Both the position numbers and the translations under genes were made by a program. From Dendrophyllia cribrosa (taxonomy: Eukaryota > Cnidaria > Anthozoa > Scleractinia > Dendrophylliidae), in assembly GCA_024195265.1 (NCBI GenBank), contig JAJLRJ010000004.1, forward strand, positions 4,989,159-5,053,158: DNA of 64,000 nt, given 5' to 3'. How positions within the stretch are numbered: position 1 is the first letter of the stretch; each line of letters begins with the position of its first letter. The notes beneath the pieces were generated by a model. That model searched no databases. It worked only from the letters and a program-made list of their open reading frames with translations, and had not been told where the DNA came from. Positions 62,124 through 64,000 of the stretch are shown in pieces.

Positions 62124-64000
62124 ACTCCTAACTCCTAACACTCCTAACTCCTAACACTCCTAACTCCTAACACTCCTAACTCCTAACACTCCTAACACTC
62201 CTAACACTCCTAACTCCTAACACTCCTAACTCCTAACACTCCTAACACTCCTAACTCCTAACACTCCTAACTCCTAACACTCCTAACAGTCCTAACTCCT
62301 AACACTCCTAACTCCTAACACTCCTAACTCCTAACACTCCTAACTCCTAACACTCCTAACTCCTAACACTCCTAACTCCTAACACTCCTAACTCCTAACA
62401 CTCCTAACTCCTAACACTCCTAACTCCTAACACTCCTAACTCCTAACACTCCTAACACTCCTAACACTCCTAACTCCTAACACTCCTAACTCCTAACACT
62501 CCTAACACTCCTAACTCCTAACACTCCTAACTCCTAACACTCCTAACAGTCCTAACTCCTAACACTCCTAACTCCTAACACTCCTAACACTCCTAACTCC
62601 TAACACTCCTAACTCCTAACACTCCTAACACTCCTAACTCCTAACACTCCTAACTCCTAACACTCCTAACAGTCCTAACTCCTAACACTCCTAACTCCTA
62701 ACACTCCTAACTCCTAACACTCCTAACTCCTAACACTCCTAACTCCTAACACTCCTAACTCCTAACACTCCTTACTCCTAACACTCCTAACTCCTAACAC
62801 TCCTAACTCCTAACACTCCTTACTCCTAACACTCCTAACTCCTAACACTCCTAACTCCTAACACTCCTAACTCCTAACACTCCTAACTCCTAACACTCCT
62901 AACTCCTAACACTCCTAACTCCTAACACTCCTAACTCCTAACACTCCTAACTCCTAACACTCCTAACTCCTAACACTCCTAACTCCTAACACTCCTAACT
63001 CCTAACACTCCTAACTCCTAACACTCCTAACTCCTAACACTCCTAACTCCTAACACTCCTAACTCCTAACACTCCTAACTCCTAACACTCCTAACTCCTA
63101 ACACTCCTTACTCCTAACACTCCTAACTCCTAACACTCCTAACTCCTAACACTCCTAACTCCTAACACTCCTAACAGTCCTAACTCCTAACACTCCTAAC
63201 TCCTAACACTCCTAACTCCTAACACTCCTAACTCCTAACACTCCTAACTCCTAACACTCCTAACTCCTAACACTCCTAACTCCTAACACTCCTAACTCCT
63301 AACACTCCTAACACTCCTAACTCCTAACACTCCTAACTCCTAACACTCCTAACACTCCTAACACTCCTAACTCCTAACACTCCTAACTCCTAACACTCCT
63401 AACACTCCTAACTCCTAACACTCCTAACTCCTAACACTCCTAACAGTCCTAACTCCTAACACTCCTAACTCCTAACACTCCTAACACTCCTAACTCCTAA
63501 CACTCCTAACACTCCTAACTCCTAACACTCCTAACTCCTAACACTCCTAACAGTCCTAACTCCTAACACTCCTAACTCCTAACACTCCTAACTCCTAACA
63601 CTCCTAACTCCTAACACTCCTAACTCCTAACACTCCTAACTCCTAACACTCCTTACTCCTAACACTCCTAACTCCTAACACTCCTAACTCCTAACACTCC
63701 TTACTCCTAACACTCCTAACTCCTAACACTCCTAACTCCTAACACTCCTAACTCCTAACACTCCTAACTCCTAACACTCCTAACTCCTAACACTCCTAAC
63801 TCCTAACACTCCTAACTCCTAACACTCCTAACTCCTAACACTCCTAACTCCTAACACTCCTAACTCCTAACACTCCTAACTCCTAACACTCCTAACTCCT
63901 AACACTCCTAACTCCTAACACTCCTAACTCCTAACACTCCTAACTCCTAACACTCCTAACTCCTAACACTCCTAACTCCTAACACTCCTTACTCCTAACA
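62124..64000. repeat. CTCCTAAC minisatellite, runs off window
   Basis: More than 1.8 kb of 16 bp units ACTCCTAACTCCTAAC mixed with single 9 bp units ACTCCTAAC. A few units carry CAGTCC or CTTACT substitutions at repeating intervals, showing higher-order copying. The reverse strand reads GTTAGGAGT, near but not the TTAGGG telomere repeat. Confidence 0.95.

Noticed and set aside
62124..64000. Telomere at the right end
   Set aside because: The unit is CTCCTAAC-type, not TTAGGG/CCCTAA, and has higher-order blocks like a minisatellite.
62124..64000. CRISPR array
   Set aside because: Units are contiguous with no unique spacers.

Overview
The window is animal nuclear DNA, most likely from an anthozoan cnidarian and probably a stony coral. 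The reasons are small exons with GT-AG introns, a tRNA-Ser-derived SINE of the kind I associate with scleractinian corals, many non-autonomous DNA transposons and fold-back repeats, and a metazoan Maverick/Polinton. The species assignment is inference. No rRNA gene, intact tRNA gene, CRISPR array or bacterial operon is visible.

Layout. 1-743: 3' end of a Ty3/Gypsy-like retrotransposon. 949-21220, minus strand: part of one host gene whose exon phases join cleanly. It encodes an unrecognised N-terminal module, a coiled coil built from seven tandem copies of a 60-63 bp exon, and the first part of a TKL-like protein kinase domain. Its introns are full of MITEs, including a broken piggyBac transposase. 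22430-28560: MITEs, a Penelope-like fragment and a duplicated anonymous repeat. 29277-33427: a fold-back element carrying a six-exon SENP/Ulp1-like SUMO-protease gene. 33450-36330: two further inverted-repeat elements.

36911-61271: a 24.4 kb Maverick/Polinton (adintovirus-like) element with 232 bp terminal inverted repeats (3 mismatches), each ending in a 126 bp interrupted palindrome, flanked by a 5 bp target duplication (GGACG). It encodes protein-primed-type DNA polymerase B (three in-frame stops), a DDE integrase, an A32-like packaging ATPase, a probable double-jelly-roll major capsid protein, a probable penton, a VLTF3-like late transcription factor with a frameshift, C2H2 zinc-finger proteins, and a set of small or large membrane and coiled-coil proteins of unknown role. 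About 7.6 kb (38.34-45.95 kb) is a later insertion, so the ancestral element was about 16.7 kb. Nearly every gene has a TATATA box only 1-13 nt before its start codon, which looks like virus-style promoters. A VLTF3-like gene in the same element suggests a self-encoded late transcription programme. The element sits inside an older C/G-rich MITE, whose halves flank it.

61341-64000: a palindromic MITE, the SINE split by a perfect 102 bp palindrome with a CTAG target duplication, and at least 1.9 kb of CTCCTAAC minisatellite running off the window.

How the virus-like genes fit together: integrase and polymerase would insert and copy the element; ATPase, major capsid and penton would make and fill a particle; the membrane and coiled-coil proteins are probably virion or membrane factors. 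PolB and VLTF3 are broken here while the capsid-side genes are open, so this copy is probably recent but not autonomous.
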